Source: Ascochyta rabiei
Taxonomy: Eukaryota; Ascomycota; Dothideomycetes; Pleosporales; Didymellaceae
Assembly (NCBI RefSeq): GCF_004011695.2
Contig: NC_082421.1
Location: forward strand, 1,060,501-1,124,500
Length of the DNA: 64,000 bases
Direction: 5' to 3'
How positions within the stretch are numbered: position 1 is the first letter of the stretch; every line of letters begins with the position of its first letter. Below the pieces are notes generated by a model. The model had not been told where the DNA came from and searched no databases. It was given only the letters and a program-made list of their open reading frames with translations. The position numbers and the translations under genes were made by a program. Shown here piece by piece: positions 1-11,010 of the stretch.

Positions 1-638
1 TGCGATGGACATCAAAGCGAACAGCATGACATAGCCACTCCATCCAGGTCCTGTGGCGAGATTTGCAAGGATGAAACCCATGAATCCGAGTTGGTTGAAT
101 GCAGCAAACTTGGCGAGGTTGTTCCAATGGGCGATGACGTGGACCCAGGAAAAGAAGACAATGGCCCAGGCGACAAGCTTGTGGAAGGTGATGTTCTTAT
201 CAAAGGGAATAATGTCGTTGAGTGGCGTGCGACGAGCCATGGAGATGAGGTTCCTGCACACAGGGAAGAGGATGAAGGCTACGTCGACATGTAGTGTCAA
301 GGCTGCTGAACGGGCTATGGGAAACGTTAAACCGAACTTTGCTCGTGTGCCGATTGAGTTGTCCTGTACAAGGTAAGTATACGTTCTGACGGGCACTGGT
401 TGGTTCCTACCTTCAGCCCATAGTTCATCATACCGAACACAAAGACCATGACGTGCAATATCGCAAACGTAAAGACGAATAGCCGTCGGTAACCTTCATT
501 GACCATCCACACGTCGAATCTCTCTTTTCGAGTCAACTGGCGACCCTTCTCTTCTGACATCTCGCCGGACATGAGCATTCGTGTAAGCGGCGGCCATCTT
601 GACCGCTCACGGCCTGTGAGAGATGTGGTGTAGGACAT
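1..638 (-). CDS. noxB: NADPH oxidase B (Nox2-type), 5' part, cut by window edge
   Basis: N-terminal part of a fungal superoxide-producing NADPH oxidase, a membrane flavocytochrome that passes electrons from NADPH through FAD and two hemes to oxygen. Exon 1 is 411-638 (76 residues) and a 47-bp intron lies at 364-410. Exon 2 runs off the window at base 1. The start MSYTTSL leads to a cytosolic stretch with the family block RKERFDVWMVNEGYRRLFVF and a first membrane helix. Exon 2 continues with FPIARSAALTLHVDVAFILFP, CRNLISMARRTPLNDIIPFD and FHKLVAWAIVF. Its histidines fit the heme-ligand helices. The long N-terminal extension and the RRTPLND sequence match NoxB rather than NoxA, which starts almost at the first helix. 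About 200 of an expected 550 or so residues are visible. The C-terminal FAD and NADPH domains are outside. In the family, NoxB acts with NoxR and a tetraspanin in ascospore germination and penetration structures; that role is known biology, not seen here. Confidence 0.93.
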
Positions 639-1790
639 GATGAACGGAGAAAAGGTGTGTGAAAGACGAATGTGCCTGATTAGAAGCCCCTGCTATTCAG
701 AGCCTGCTGAAGGTGGCTATAGTTCACGGTAGGCGCAAAGAATGACAAAGTATCTTCGCGTATGTTAGACTCCGGCAGTGATCGCCAACAGTGAACTTAC
801 TATAGGTGCCTGCACAAACGAATAGAAAGGACAAAAGGGTATCTTCGGTCACCCGGTTAAAGAATCACCGGCATGAAAACGGAGATTCTTGAGCAAAGGG
901 GAAACAAAAGTCTATAAGCACGCGCAAGACGGAACAGGCACAGCGAGAGAAGGGGATGGCTGTTAGTCTATCAAAGCAAGGGCATGTGGGTATTGGTTGG
1001 ACGCGTGGAGAAGACCAGCAAAGCTTAACACAGACAGCGAAACGGTAGTAAGAGTCGAACCACCTTCGTGCGTTCACGGTCTAAAGCTGCGACGCAGCAG
1101 GATGCGCCGTCCATGGGGGCGCCTCGTACAGGCAAGGTGCGGCGTCCAGAGCCGCGCAGAGCCTCGTACGGGCGAATAGCGCGCTGAGTCTGGCTGACAT
1201 GGGGCTGCGGCAAGTACGAAGGCAGTGAGATGAAACCCTAATGGATGTGGCGTTTTGCTGTTCCCCATGTAGACAGTTGTGTGAGGTGTTTGAGAGGTGT
1301 AAGAGAAGGCTGGCCTAAAACGCTTGGCTGGTTCACATGAGGCGCTTGCGGCCTAGTTGCCGATCCGTAATGGCAACACTTACTTCTCAACGGCTCCATG
1401 AAATCACTGAGGCATTCTGAAATGCTAAGACTTGGCCAAGAAATTGTGCGGGAGCTCATCGGTGAGGCTTGAAAGTGACAGCTGTAACCGCCAGACGACT
1501 GCATTTCCGACCTTCTCCGAAATCCGAGACTGCGAAGTCCTACTCTCTCAAATGGCGCTGACAAAAGGATCAGAATCACATTTCTCTCATCGGATGACGG
1601 AAAGAAGCCCAGTCGCACAAAGTTGTCCGTTAGATCACATCGCTCTGAAATCGTCTCTAGGCTACGCGTTCGGTCACTAAGCCCAACATCTATTTCCGTT
1701 CCAAACACCTGAAGTCTTGGAACTCAAACACCTCCCAGGAAACCACTGGAACAAGCACCCATCAGAAACAGCGACAGCAGTCAGATACCT
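639..1790. other. Intergenic, noxB upstream region
   Basis: About 1.15 kb between the noxB start and the 3' end of the downstream short-chain dehydrogenase. Open frames here (for example 1238-1708 minus) show no domain, no plausible introns and no biased composition. I see no gene. It presumably contains the noxB promoter. Confidence 0.5.
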
Positions 1791-2626
1791 CTACAACATC
1801 ATGGACCCGCCTGAAGCGGAAATCGTCTGTCCCGAGACCCATTTCGAGTCCTCACTCGCTAGCCAGCACACAATGTGCGCAATGTCATCTGTAGTGCCGA
1901 CGCGATGCTCTACAGCCGTAAGCTTCAGTTGCATGTCTACAATGTCCTTAGGCACGTCGTCAAGCATATCTGACTCGACAGGTCCAGGGGCAACAGCGTT
2001 GACAGTGTGCCCTGCGTCTCCGAGCTCGTGGGCCAAGCTTTTTGTCATCCCCTCAACGGCTGCTTTGGATGCGGCGTAAAGCGACATTTTTGGTGGGCCA
2101 ATGTGCGCTCCGACCGATGACATATTGATAATCCTGCCGCGCTTCCGGAGATGAGGGACCACGGCTTTGATCAAAAGTAAGGGAGCACGAACGTTGACGT
2201 CGAAAATGCCGGCGTAGTCCTCTGCGGTTGTCTCCTCGATAGGGTTAGCCCAGAGTACGCCTGCGTTGTTTACCAGTATGTCAATCTTATCTCCAAACGC
2301 TTCCCTCGTCGATGCAACAATCTTCTCCGGCGCTTCGACTTCCTTGAGGTCGGCTTGGACAATGTGTGCTTTGCTACCATTGTTCAGGGAAAAGACATCT
2401 GAGGCGATCTTCTTCGCTTTCTCTTCACTCTTAGGCGAAACATAGACAAGCGTGACCTGTAGTAATTGTAAGTATATCTGCAGCCTTGGCCAGATATCAA
2501 GTTACCTACGTTTGCACCTCTCCGCGCCAACTCTATCGTCAAGCCAGCTCCGATACCTCGAGAGGCGCCAGTGACAATGGCAACCTTGCCCTGCAACGGA
2601 AGTGCAGCGTTTGAAGCAGTAGACAT
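1791..2626 (-). CDS. Short-chain dehydrogenase/reductase, 3-oxoacyl-ACP reductase-like
   Basis: Classical SDR enzyme that reduces or oxidises a carbonyl/hydroxyl substrate with NAD(P)H. The substrate cannot be told from the sequence. Exon 1 is 2510-2626 and exon 2 is 1791-2456, with a 53-bp intron at 2457-2509. The joined product is 260 residues, normal for the family. The cofactor motif TGASRGIG follows GKVAIV near residue 15. Exon 2 supplies the NNAG motif, the catalytic serine in INMSS and the YAASK motif with catalytic Tyr and Lys, and it ends with a GQTISASGG loop that is typical of FabG-like SDRs. There is no targeting signal, so it is probably cytosolic. It lies alone, with no biosynthetic partner next to it. 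Confidence 0.9.
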
Positions 2627-3320
2627 GATGTGTGAGTCTGTGAGAATGTGCGAGGGTAGTAAGGGTAGTATTGGCTTCAGAGGCAGTTGTCTTTTTCCTT
2701 AGTATATGGTAGTTGCGTCGATAGCGTGGCAAGTGCTCAGACGGAATCTGGAGATAACCTACATTACTCTGTCTGACCTCATACTGTTTGCGTTCAATGA
2801 TCGTTGGTGCTACGATGCACTTACGCATTACATACGTCATCGAATGATGTTTTCCGATAGGTGCTAGATCTCCGAATACTGTCGGGCAGTTTCTATCAAT
2901 TCCAACGAACAAGCTTAATTTCAACTACGAGGTGTCTAAAACGAACAGGTTATGCCAAACTCAATAAGGCCGGTAGACCACGGTCTGGGCACAGATAAAT
3001 GAGAGGTCGCGGTGTTCCACAATGCCTTGGAGTTCAACTTCACGCCATGTTGCGAGTGCAAGTGCGGGTGAGATGCGCTCGTAGTAAGCAAAACTTGTCC
3101 TTCCATTATGCTACACGGGTATCTTGTCGCAGTCTATTAGAGGGCCTTCGTCACAGCCAGAACCAGATGCCTCGCCTCGTCGTTCCCTGCAAGTCGTGCA
3201 GCGCGCTGAAGGCGTCAGTTACCTCCTCAGATACCGTACATACGATCCTCACCTCACCTCTGCAGCCGTTGTGTAAGTACGGCGACTACAACGTTGAACG
3301 TTGTTGTCTTCGAACGGCAA
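2627..3320. other. Intergenic, no gene seen
   Basis: Upstream region of the SDR gene and downstream of the small membrane protein. Short open frames such as 2999-3391 plus have no recognisable features. Confidence 0.5.
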
Positions 3321-3575
3321 TCATTTCTTGCCGAAGCCCAAAAACCCGCCCTTCTTTTCCACCTTCTTCTTGGGATACGCTTTTCCTGTGACGAAGCTGA
3401 TGTAGAAGCAGACACCGACGAAGGTGGATAGACCGATGATGGCGAGGAGTAGAGTGAGCAGTGGTCGAGCGTCCGCTTGGACTGAGCGAAGCGCAGTTGG
3501 TGTAAGGATCGGGGCGAGAAATTCCCAGGCCATTGTATGGATCGTTGAACGAGATGCGAGGATGGGAATTGACAA
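3321..3575 (-). CDS. Small one-helix membrane protein, uncharacterised
   Basis: A single exon of 84 residues, or 70 if translation begins at the second Met (3533), which reads MAWEFLAPIL. It has one strongly hydrophobic segment (PLLTLLLAIIGLSTFVGVCF, near residues 38-57) followed by a basic, glycine-containing cytosolic-type tail, YPKKKVEKKGGFLGFGKK. The layout (short lumenal N-terminus, one helix, lysine-rich tail) is that of a small ER or secretory-pathway subunit. I do not recognise the family and assign no function. It could also be a longer gene with an unseen 5' exon, since the start region is not diagnostic. The hydrophobic and basic pattern is too organised to be a chance frame. Confidence 0.6.
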   Translation of the reverse strand: MSIPILASRSTIHTMAWEFLAPILTPTALRSVQADARPLLTLLLAIIGLSTFVGVCFYISFVTGKAYPKKKVEKKGGFLGFGKK

Positions 3576-4395
3576 GACTGACAGCCAGCTGCCACAGAAA
3601 ATCAGATTAGAATACTGTAGTAAGAAATGAAGAGAGTGACTGCTTGGCGTTGCGAGAAGGACTGGGAGACTAGAAACAACGGGAACTGGGATGGAAAAGG
3701 AGTAGGACTTCTAAGTAGGGCGCATAAGCAGCGCGTTCGCAAACAGTAGCCGTCGGACAGATGACCTGACCTCCATGGCTTCATGATACAGGAGGCACGA
3801 TGTTTATGGGTACCTCCAGTCACAAAGTCCGAAGCGCCGTCACAGGCTGAGCAGCCAATCCGGCGCCGAGCGCGTTTCACAGTCGAGGCAACGCAGGGGC
3901 CGATGGTGAGACACGTCGGAGACTCGGCGCACGACAAGGCGCTTGTGTACGGTTACGCCGAAGCCCGAAGGTGGCTTCCTGCTCGGAGAATCAACGACTC
4001 CGGGCAAAGAACGGAAGCACCGGCCCGAGGTTGTCGGTCTCCGAGCAACGTCACGTGGCCCCGGCTGAAGCTGCCGTCGGCGACGCTTTCTCCACATGGG
4101 GGCTGGACTCGAGAAAAGACTTCTCGCCAATCGTTCGCAATAAAAGAGCGCCTCTCCCTTCTTGTTCTTCGCAAGGCACACGTTCTGTAAACCATTGCCA
4201 ACCTTGCTACCGCAGATCGGTGTGTATTGCGCGTCGACTGAACTCTGACCGTCTAGATATTCCACACGAGACGGATTCCAGGGCCTCACCTCACCCCTCA
4301 CCTCACCCCGCACTGAAGCAAAGACGAGCCAGAAAGCGAGACTCGACTCCCTAGACTCAGTCATCTGTTGCATCATCACCCACACGTCCTTCAAC
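3576..4395. other. Intergenic, divergent promoter region upstream of EMG1
   Basis: About 820 bp between the small membrane-protein gene (minus) and EMG1 (plus). Several overlapping open frames exist but none has domain-like content. A short tandem CTCACC run (cctcacctcacccctcacct, near 4285-4305) lies about 90-110 bp before the EMG1 start. Confidence 0.4.
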
Positions 4396-5372
4396 ATGCC
4401 CGGTCCTCTCCAAGCAGAATCCTCCCAGGAGAGGGCAACGTCCCGAGACTCCCCCGAGCGGGGCAAGAAGCGCGCAAGTACGTTTCCCTCCCGCGCTGGC
4501 GCCTCGTCGCCTCGACATGTGCCTTTGCCCATCCAACATGGCGCATACTGACCCGGTGCCTCGGCCTGCAGGAACGCAGTCCATGCCACCACCCGAGCTG
4601 CCCAAGCTCGTTGCCGAACAGCACGCGCCCATCCCCACCAACGACCAGGACTCGCAGCGCCTCATCGTCGTTCTCTGCAACGCCACGCTCGAGACGTACA
4701 AGGCCTCGCATGGCTCTGGACGTGGGCCTGGTGGCAGGGAGGACAAGTACAACCTGCTCAACAGCGACGACCACATTGGCGTGATGCGAAAGATGGGTCG
4801 CGACATCAGTGAGGCGCGTCCAGATATCACTCACCAGGTGCGTAGACTTGCCATGGCAGCTGCAAGATGAGCCCCTAGCTAACGTGGCGCCACAGTGCCT
4901 GCTCACTCTCCTTGATTCGCCCATCAACAAGTCGGGCAAGCTCCAGATCTACATCCAGACTGCGCGCAACGTCCTCATCAGGGTCAGCCCCACGGTGCGC
5001 ATTCCTCGCACATTCAAGCGTTTTGCAGGTTTGATGGTGCAGTTGCTGCACAGGCACCAGATTCGATCGACATTGTCTCAGGAAAAGCTGATCGAAGTGA
5101 TCAAAAACCCCATCACCGATCACCTGCCACCCAACTGCCGCAAGGTTACGCTTAGTTTCGACGCCGATGTTGTACGCCTCAGTGACTACATTGGCAGCCT
5201 CAATAAGAACGAGAGCATCGCCGTCTTCGTTGGTGCCATGGCAAAGGGTAACGACGACTTTGCCGACGCCATCAAGGATGACAGCATTGGCATCAGCAAC
5301 TTCAACCTCAGTGCCAGCGTTGCATGCAGCAAGTTCTGCCACGCAGCAGAGGATGTTTGGGGCATCTTCTAG
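4396..5372 (+). CDS. EMG1: 18S rRNA pseudouridine methyltransferase Emg1/Nep1
   Basis: SPOUT-fold methyltransferase that N1-methylates a hypermodified pseudouridine in 18S rRNA and is needed for 40S subunit assembly in the nucleolus. There are three exons: 4396-4477, 4572-4837 and 4896-5372. The joined product is 274 residues. Exon 1 codes a short charged, probably disordered leader. Exon 2 has the family block [15 protein letters not shown] and the [10 protein letters not shown] motif. Exon 3 has [16 protein letters not shown], the [10 protein letters not shown] loop and a C-terminal VFVGAMAKG motif that forms the SAM-binding knot, then the [12 protein letters not shown] end. These are all characteristic of Emg1. 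Splice sites are canonical (gtacgt, gtgcgt donors). The only oddity is the longer first intron (94 bp). Confidence 0.95.
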
Positions 5373-6915
5373 ACGTGGCCTCGAATCAGATAAGTCGTCA
5401 CATCGCATGCCGCACACACCTCTTAGTCCCCAAAGACTATTGGCCCACCATTGACACCCAATAAAGAGGAGGAAACGAAGAGCACGGGAAATTTAGGCAG
5501 CAGGACACGCATATTGGCCGGAGATCGCAACATCGACAGCCTGTGCGCAACTGCTATTGATTTTGAGCGTTTGCTTGAGTTTTCTTTTACAACAAAACAA
5601 AACCTCTGGCTTAACGTCCAAACATCGTTCTTCTAGGAAGAACCGCGGAGCACTTCAACATGCTCCGCACAACCCGAGTCTTTTCTTTGTCATCTGGCAC
5701 CACACCCCGTTGTGGATATAAAACGTAAGTGTCGTATTGTCACTGGATCAGTGATTACGTCCAACGCCGACTCGGGTCCAGCTTATCTGGTCCCATATCG
5801 GCACTCAAATCTGTGTATAGGTTCTTGCGGGGCTTGGTGAGCTAGCGTTTTAGCTCAGGCTAGTCCTCGGGCTTTTTGAGTCTTCATGAATAGAAGGATG
5901 TAGCCTCACGTTACTGAATTTCATCCTGAATATTGCGAGCTTATCTTACAGGTATATTCCCAGTCCTTAGCCGGCCACTATCCTTTGAGGCTAACGGCTA
6001 CGTCGCGTGTCGTGGCTGCATCGGGAGAGGGACGGCAAGGATTCAATGTATGGGAAGCCACGCAGATCTCCTCCAAGATGGAGAGAGCGTATCAAACAGT
6101 AACAAGTCGTACAACACCCGTTTCTGCGTACACATGGTCTGTACACTAGGGACATGTCCAGGTAGTCGGAAAGTGCTGAGGTGGCCCTATCGAAATGTAA
6201 GCCTTGTCGTGCGATTAAATCAACAGCGTGTACGTCATCACAGCCCTTGGCCTCATGGGTACAATGGACTCGATCGCATGACGATGCCAGCCTTGGCCAC
6301 ACTGTATATGTGCCTAATCCGTCACAGGCCTCCGTTTACAAGGACGTCACACCATAACGATCGTGCAGCGTAGCGACATGTGGCAGATCCAGACCGCAGG
6401 TAAATAAAAGCGGATGCGCGCGACAGGCGGTCAAAATTCGAGATCGAGGTCACGGTGCTGCTCAGCGAATTGTGCAGCGTGAAGCGAACTAGTCCTCACT
6501 ACGGCTCCGGCCCGCCGCCCAGATCAAATCAGAGTCACTGCCAGCTCGCTTACACCACGGCTACCTTAGCTGCAGATGCAGGACATGTGGCAGCATGAGG
6601 AAGACTTTGACAACGGCCTCCTTGATAACCAACATAGGCAGTGGGGCGTGCTAGCAGCGGCTTTCCCGCAAGGGTTTGGAATGCCTGGTAATTTCGTTCA
6701 CGATGCATCGAGATGCTGCAGCCAAATGGGGTCATGATATAAACCTGGAGGTCGTACCGCTACTTCTCTCCCTATCCCTCGACACATCCTTCAGCCCAAA
6801 CCGCCCGTTGTAGTGGTGTTTCTGGACACTTTTTCTTATTCTTCTAATATAGCACTCTCGCTCTTCCTTGTATTACTATCGCCCGTTTGCTGCTGTCGTT
6901 TCCCCGCCCTCAGCG
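5373..6915. other. Intergenic, no gene seen
   Basis: About 1.5 kb between EMG1 and the VOC-domain gene. No domain-bearing frame was found. A TATA-like gatataaa lies near 6736, about 180 bp before the downstream start codon, followed by a pyrimidine-rich leader typical of fungal core promoters. Confidence 0.5.
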
Positions 6916-9068
6916 ATGCCAGTCTCTCACATTGGCCTCACGGTCTCGCATCTTCCAACATCATCGTCGTTCTTCCTGTCCGCTCTGCAGCCTCTTGGCT
7001 ACCGCTACGTTGGACAGCAGGGCCATCAAGTTGGCTTTGGGATACGCGAAGCAGACTTCTTTCTTTGCCAAGAAACCCCTGGGTAAGCCTGCCGATCGAT
7101 GATCATGTACACCGCGACTGACAGCAACCTAGGATCAAAGCAGGCGCAGCACACATTGCATTCACCGCTACAAGTCGCACGGCTGTTCGAGACTTTTATT
7201 CTGCCGCCCTGAATGCCGGAGGAAAGCCCAATGGATCGCCTGCGTGCCGAACCGGCGACGACAGCCACTTTAACGCTGCAGTACTTGACTTCGATGGGAA
7301 CAGCATCGAAGTCGTGTTCACTGGAGGACCTGATTACAGAGATGACGGGACCGTGATTTCGCATAGCAGGGTCATCACATGGGAGCGGACTGTTTCGCAG
7401 AGCTTTCGCGACGACGCCAGTGTTATCAGCTCGCGCACAGCTAAGTCTGTTGCGAGAGCTCCGACTGAGGTTTCGAAGGCACCATCTGTCGCCGCAAAAG
7501 CACCAAGTGTCGTCTCGCAAGCACCCAGTGTTGCCAGAAGTATTTCTGAGCCCGTTGCTGTTCCTCAGGTCGCCCCACCCGCCGCCAGCAGCGGCGACGG
7601 GGCTGCCAAAACGCTTATTGGAACCCTTCTTGGAGCAGCAGCCGGTGCAGCAGTTGCATACGCCTTTGTCCGTAGCGAGCAAGACAGCGCAAAGAAAGAG
7701 GCGGACTTCAGCGCGTTCATGGAGGCGAAGAACACGGTCAAGGCAGCGGTGAGCCACCTCGCTCAGGCCTCACCACCACCCCAGCCACCCATGCAAGACC
7801 CACCGCCAACATACGAACCAGCCCCCTCCGTGGCCAGATCAGTCAAATCAGTACACCGCAATGATGACGCAGAGTCCGTACATTCCTCCTCACCGTCTCG
7901 AGCGTCGCAAGCACCCACTGTCCGTGGCCAGAAGCAGATCGAGGCTGCGCCTGCTAGCTACTATGCACCCGCCCCCTCACAGGTATCCCTGTCTCGATCT
8001 CAGACTGCAGAGCCTCTACAGATTGAGTATACTCCGGCGCGGTCTGTTGCAGGTTCCGAAGCACGATCGCGCTTCAGCGCTCACCGCTCGATGACAAGCC
8101 CTGAGATGCGAACCATTGAGGCGGCCAGAAGCGTTGCATCAGTGTCCACTGCACAGCCTCAGAAGACTGCTCCTTCAAGAGCCCACAGTGTCGCCCAAAG
8201 CGTTGCCCACAGTACCGCACCCAGCTCCTTGATTTCATCCTTTGTGCCCGACCACGTCTCTAGAAAGCCTGAGGGTAGCGTTCACTCGCATCACTCCAGC
8301 AGATCCAAGGCCAAGTCATCACATACTCATGCTTCCAACCACAGCTCACATTCAAGACATACAAGTAGTCGTAGTAGAGTTGAAGAATCTTCTCCTTCGC
8401 CACCACCGCCAGCCTCGAAAGCCCCCTCCAAGGTAGCTTCGAAGGCAGCATCTGTCATCAGTAGCATCTTAGGCCGCGACAAGAAGTCTTCAGCCGACAG
8501 TGATTTCATTGACGACCTAGAAATCGAAGAGCTCACGGAAGACGACTTTGAGACTGTCGTTCCTAGCGACTCGATCTCTCAAGCCGGCTCATCGCGCCGC
8601 ACCCATCGCCGCAAACACCGCACAAGAACAGACGAGCTCAAGGATGAAGCCGGCACTACTGTCAGTAAGCACAGCTCCGGTTCCAAACACAGCGAATCCT
8701 CCAAGCACTCGCACCGCTCGCACCGCTCGCACAAGTCGCGCTCGCACCACGACGACTCGGACTCGGACCACTCCACCGAGTCGCGGCGAAAGCACCGCAG
8801 CAGTCGGCCGACTGTGGTCTCTGAGCCCAGCGACGCAAGCACCATCAGGCCCGTCAAGAGTTCTTCTGCGAGCAAAGATAGGAGGAAGGACTCGGTTACC
8901 GACGGGAGCAGATACGACGATTTGTTCGACCAGGTGCAATATGGAAAGGGCTCCGTACCTGTGAGGGGCATCACGCCCAGTATGATCAATGCTTCGACTA
9001 ACAATCAGAACAGAAGCGTAATTAGCTTCGCGTTGGGTCAGAAGATGAAGGCTTTCGAGGGCCAGTAA
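6916..9068 (+). CDS. VOC/glyoxalase-like domain protein with long disordered Ser-rich tail
   Basis: Exon 1 is 6916-7082 and exon 2 is 7133-9068, giving 700 residues. Residues 1 to about 125 form a vicinal-oxygen-chelate domain of the glyoxalase/bleomycin-resistance/dioxygenase superfamily: MPVSHIGLTVSHL at the start, AGAAHIAFTA in the middle and LDFDGNSIEVVF at the end, the His and Glu positions being the usual metal ligands. Free-standing fungal homologues stop about here. This protein continues with SVARAP/SKAPSV-type repeats, then a glycine/alanine hydrophobic stretch (LIGTLLGAAAGAAVAYAF, about 217-234) that could insert in a membrane. It ends with a 450-residue tail rich in Ser, Arg and His, including RS/HRSH tracts and an acidic patch (DDLEIEELTEDDFE). 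Enzymatic substrate is unknown. The tail is read in one uninterrupted frame of over 1.9 kb, so the fusion looks real. Confidence 0.85.
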
Positions 9069-9109
9069 TGAGTAGAGCGTTTGTTAGTTACGAAAGCATT
9101 CCGGCAGGA

Positions 9110-9352
9110 AACCTCGTGGAATTGTTGTCCTTTTCTTTCCACTACCCTTGTCAGTGATTGCTCGACGTGAGTGTTCTTTTCCACCACCCTTCTTGAGGAT
9201 TGCTCCTTGACGTAAGTGTTCTTCTCCACTACGCTTCTCAAAGGTTGCTCCTCGACGTGAGAGTTCTTTTCCACCACCCTTCTCAAAGATTACTCCTTAA
9301 CGTAAGTGTTCTTCTCCACTACGCTTCTCAAAGATTGCTCCTCGACGTGAAT
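9110..9352. repeat. 45-bp tandem repeat, about 4.5-5 copies
   Basis: Downstream of the VOC gene a 45-bp unit (ttgctcctcgacgtgagt, gttcttttccaccaccc, ttctcaaaga) is repeated four and a half times, with a more degenerate first copy. Copies alternate between a gacgtgag/ttttccaccaccc form and a gacgtaag/ttctccactacgc form, so the higher-order unit is 90 bp. Each copy carries a GT(G/A)AGT hexamer. On the minus strand the array is an open frame coding 15-residue repeats around RRVVEKNTHVEEQ (9038-9286). Confidence 0.9.
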
Positions 9353-9522
9353 GAGTTCTGACGGCGATGGAAGAGTTTCCATGTCATGCGTGGAAGACAT
9401 GGGCGAAGGCACGATGGTGTTCGCGGGGCTGCACTAGTGGCCTGCTCCGCTTGCCGGACTCGTCACGCACAAGAGGGAAATTGTCGCAGCCTTGGACACC
9501 TTTGGACACCACACACACAATC

Positions 9523-10519
9523 ATGGGCGCCTCATTCGACTTTGCGCCGGAACGGCCAGAGCACATCCAGACCATCCTCGATGGCCTTGACAGATACAAC
9601 CCAGAGACCACTGGCACCTTCCAGGACTATGTCATGCAGCAGTGCGAGTCGCAAACGTACGATTGCTACGCCAACCTGGCCCTGTTGAAGCTGTACGTTC
9701 ACCCCCATCCCCCCTCTGCGGCCCCCTCTGTTGCATGATGAACAAGTAACCACAACGTTTCCTATTACCCGAGGTCAGGAGATTGAATCCCTCCCCCGCT
9801 GAAGTCTATCATATTAGCTCTATCTGATCGCAGCCCTGTCACGCCATGTTGTTTTTCGCACTCTCTTTGTCGGCCCGTGACTGACAGCAGTGCAACAGCT
9901 ACCAGTTCAACCCCCACCTCGCCCGCGACGAGACCATCACCAACATCCTCGTCAAGGCTCTCACCGTCTTCCCTAGCCCCGACTTTGCCCTGGGCCTCTC
10001 TCTCCTGCCCGTCCACACGCTTGCGCCTCTCTCGTCAGCACACAACCCCGCCGCCGGCGACGCCCCGCTCTCGGAAGCCGTTCAGAAGCTGAACGAGCTG
10101 AAGAACCTGCTCGAGGGTGCCGACTACGCCACATTTTGGTCCACATTAGACTCGGACGACTTGTACGCCGATCTGATCGCCGACGTCTCTGGCTTTGAGG
10201 AGCTGATGCGCGTACGCATCGCTGCTACCGTCAGCCAGGCGGTGCGTGAGGTTGACCAGAGCATCCTCGAGTCATGGCTGAACCTGTCGGGCAACGAGTT
10301 CGAGCACTTTGTTGGCAGTGTCTGCGGCTGGGTCATGGAGGACGGCAAGGTCAAGGTGCCCATCAACAAGGACAACGAGGCCAAGGGCACTGTCGTGAGG
10401 GAGAACGTCAAGTTTGATCGTAAGTTTCGTCGCGTACAACGTTGCGTTGAATGTGCGTACTAACGAGTTCGACAGAGTTTGCACGCGTCATCAAGAGGGC
10501 GTACGAGCAGCCTGCATGA
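9523..10519 (+). CDS. Eukaryotic translation initiation factor 3 subunit K
   Basis: Small non-essential subunit of the eIF3 complex that binds the 40S ribosome during initiation. There are three exons: 9523-9692, 9899-10419 and 10476-10519. The product is 244 residues, close to the usual 220-250. It begins with a block typical of eIF3k ([20 protein letters not shown]), followed by a HEAT-like half and a CSN8/PSMD8/eIF3k (PCI-like) half containing [20 protein letters not shown] and [17 protein letters not shown]. The last exon adds only [13 protein letters not shown]. The first intron is unusually long for this genome (206 bp). The second has a clear actaac branch site 10 bp from its acceptor. 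Confidence 0.95.
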
Positions 10520-11010
10520 GCCATGAATGCATGATACGACGATACGAGATGACGGACGTCAGCACTACAAGGAGAGCGCGCGCTCGGCGAAGCATGGATA
10601 GGCGTTGAAGAGCGTGGCTGCAGCAGCCCGCACAGAGGACTCGATAGTCACTCTACCCACAGCAATGGACTTGAGCTTGCAAAGCTTGTATATACCCCGG
10701 CAGTACACTGCCATGACCTCCCCAGTTCTGCAGTCAAGACGCCAACGTAGCGGCCGATGCCGTGGACCACTGGCGAGGTTAGGTAGACAACGATGAATAC
10801 ATCAAGAGTAACACGCCGATCCCAGTCGCAACGTCCACTGCCTCGTTGTAACCATGTCACAGGGACTTGAAGATTGCCATGTCGACACTTTCTAGATTGC
10901 AGAAAGCATGTTGACCAGCTCCCAGTCTGCGAAACCTCTTTGTTTTGCTGGTCCCATACAGTGAGCGAGCAAACAATCAAAGTGCGCGATCCCAACAAAG
11001 TACGTCTTCA
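10520..11010. other. Intergenic between convergent genes
   Basis: About 490 bp between the 3' ends of eIF3k (plus) and the 2-oxoglutarate oxygenase (minus). No gene is visible. It must hold both transcription terminators. Confidence 0.5.
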
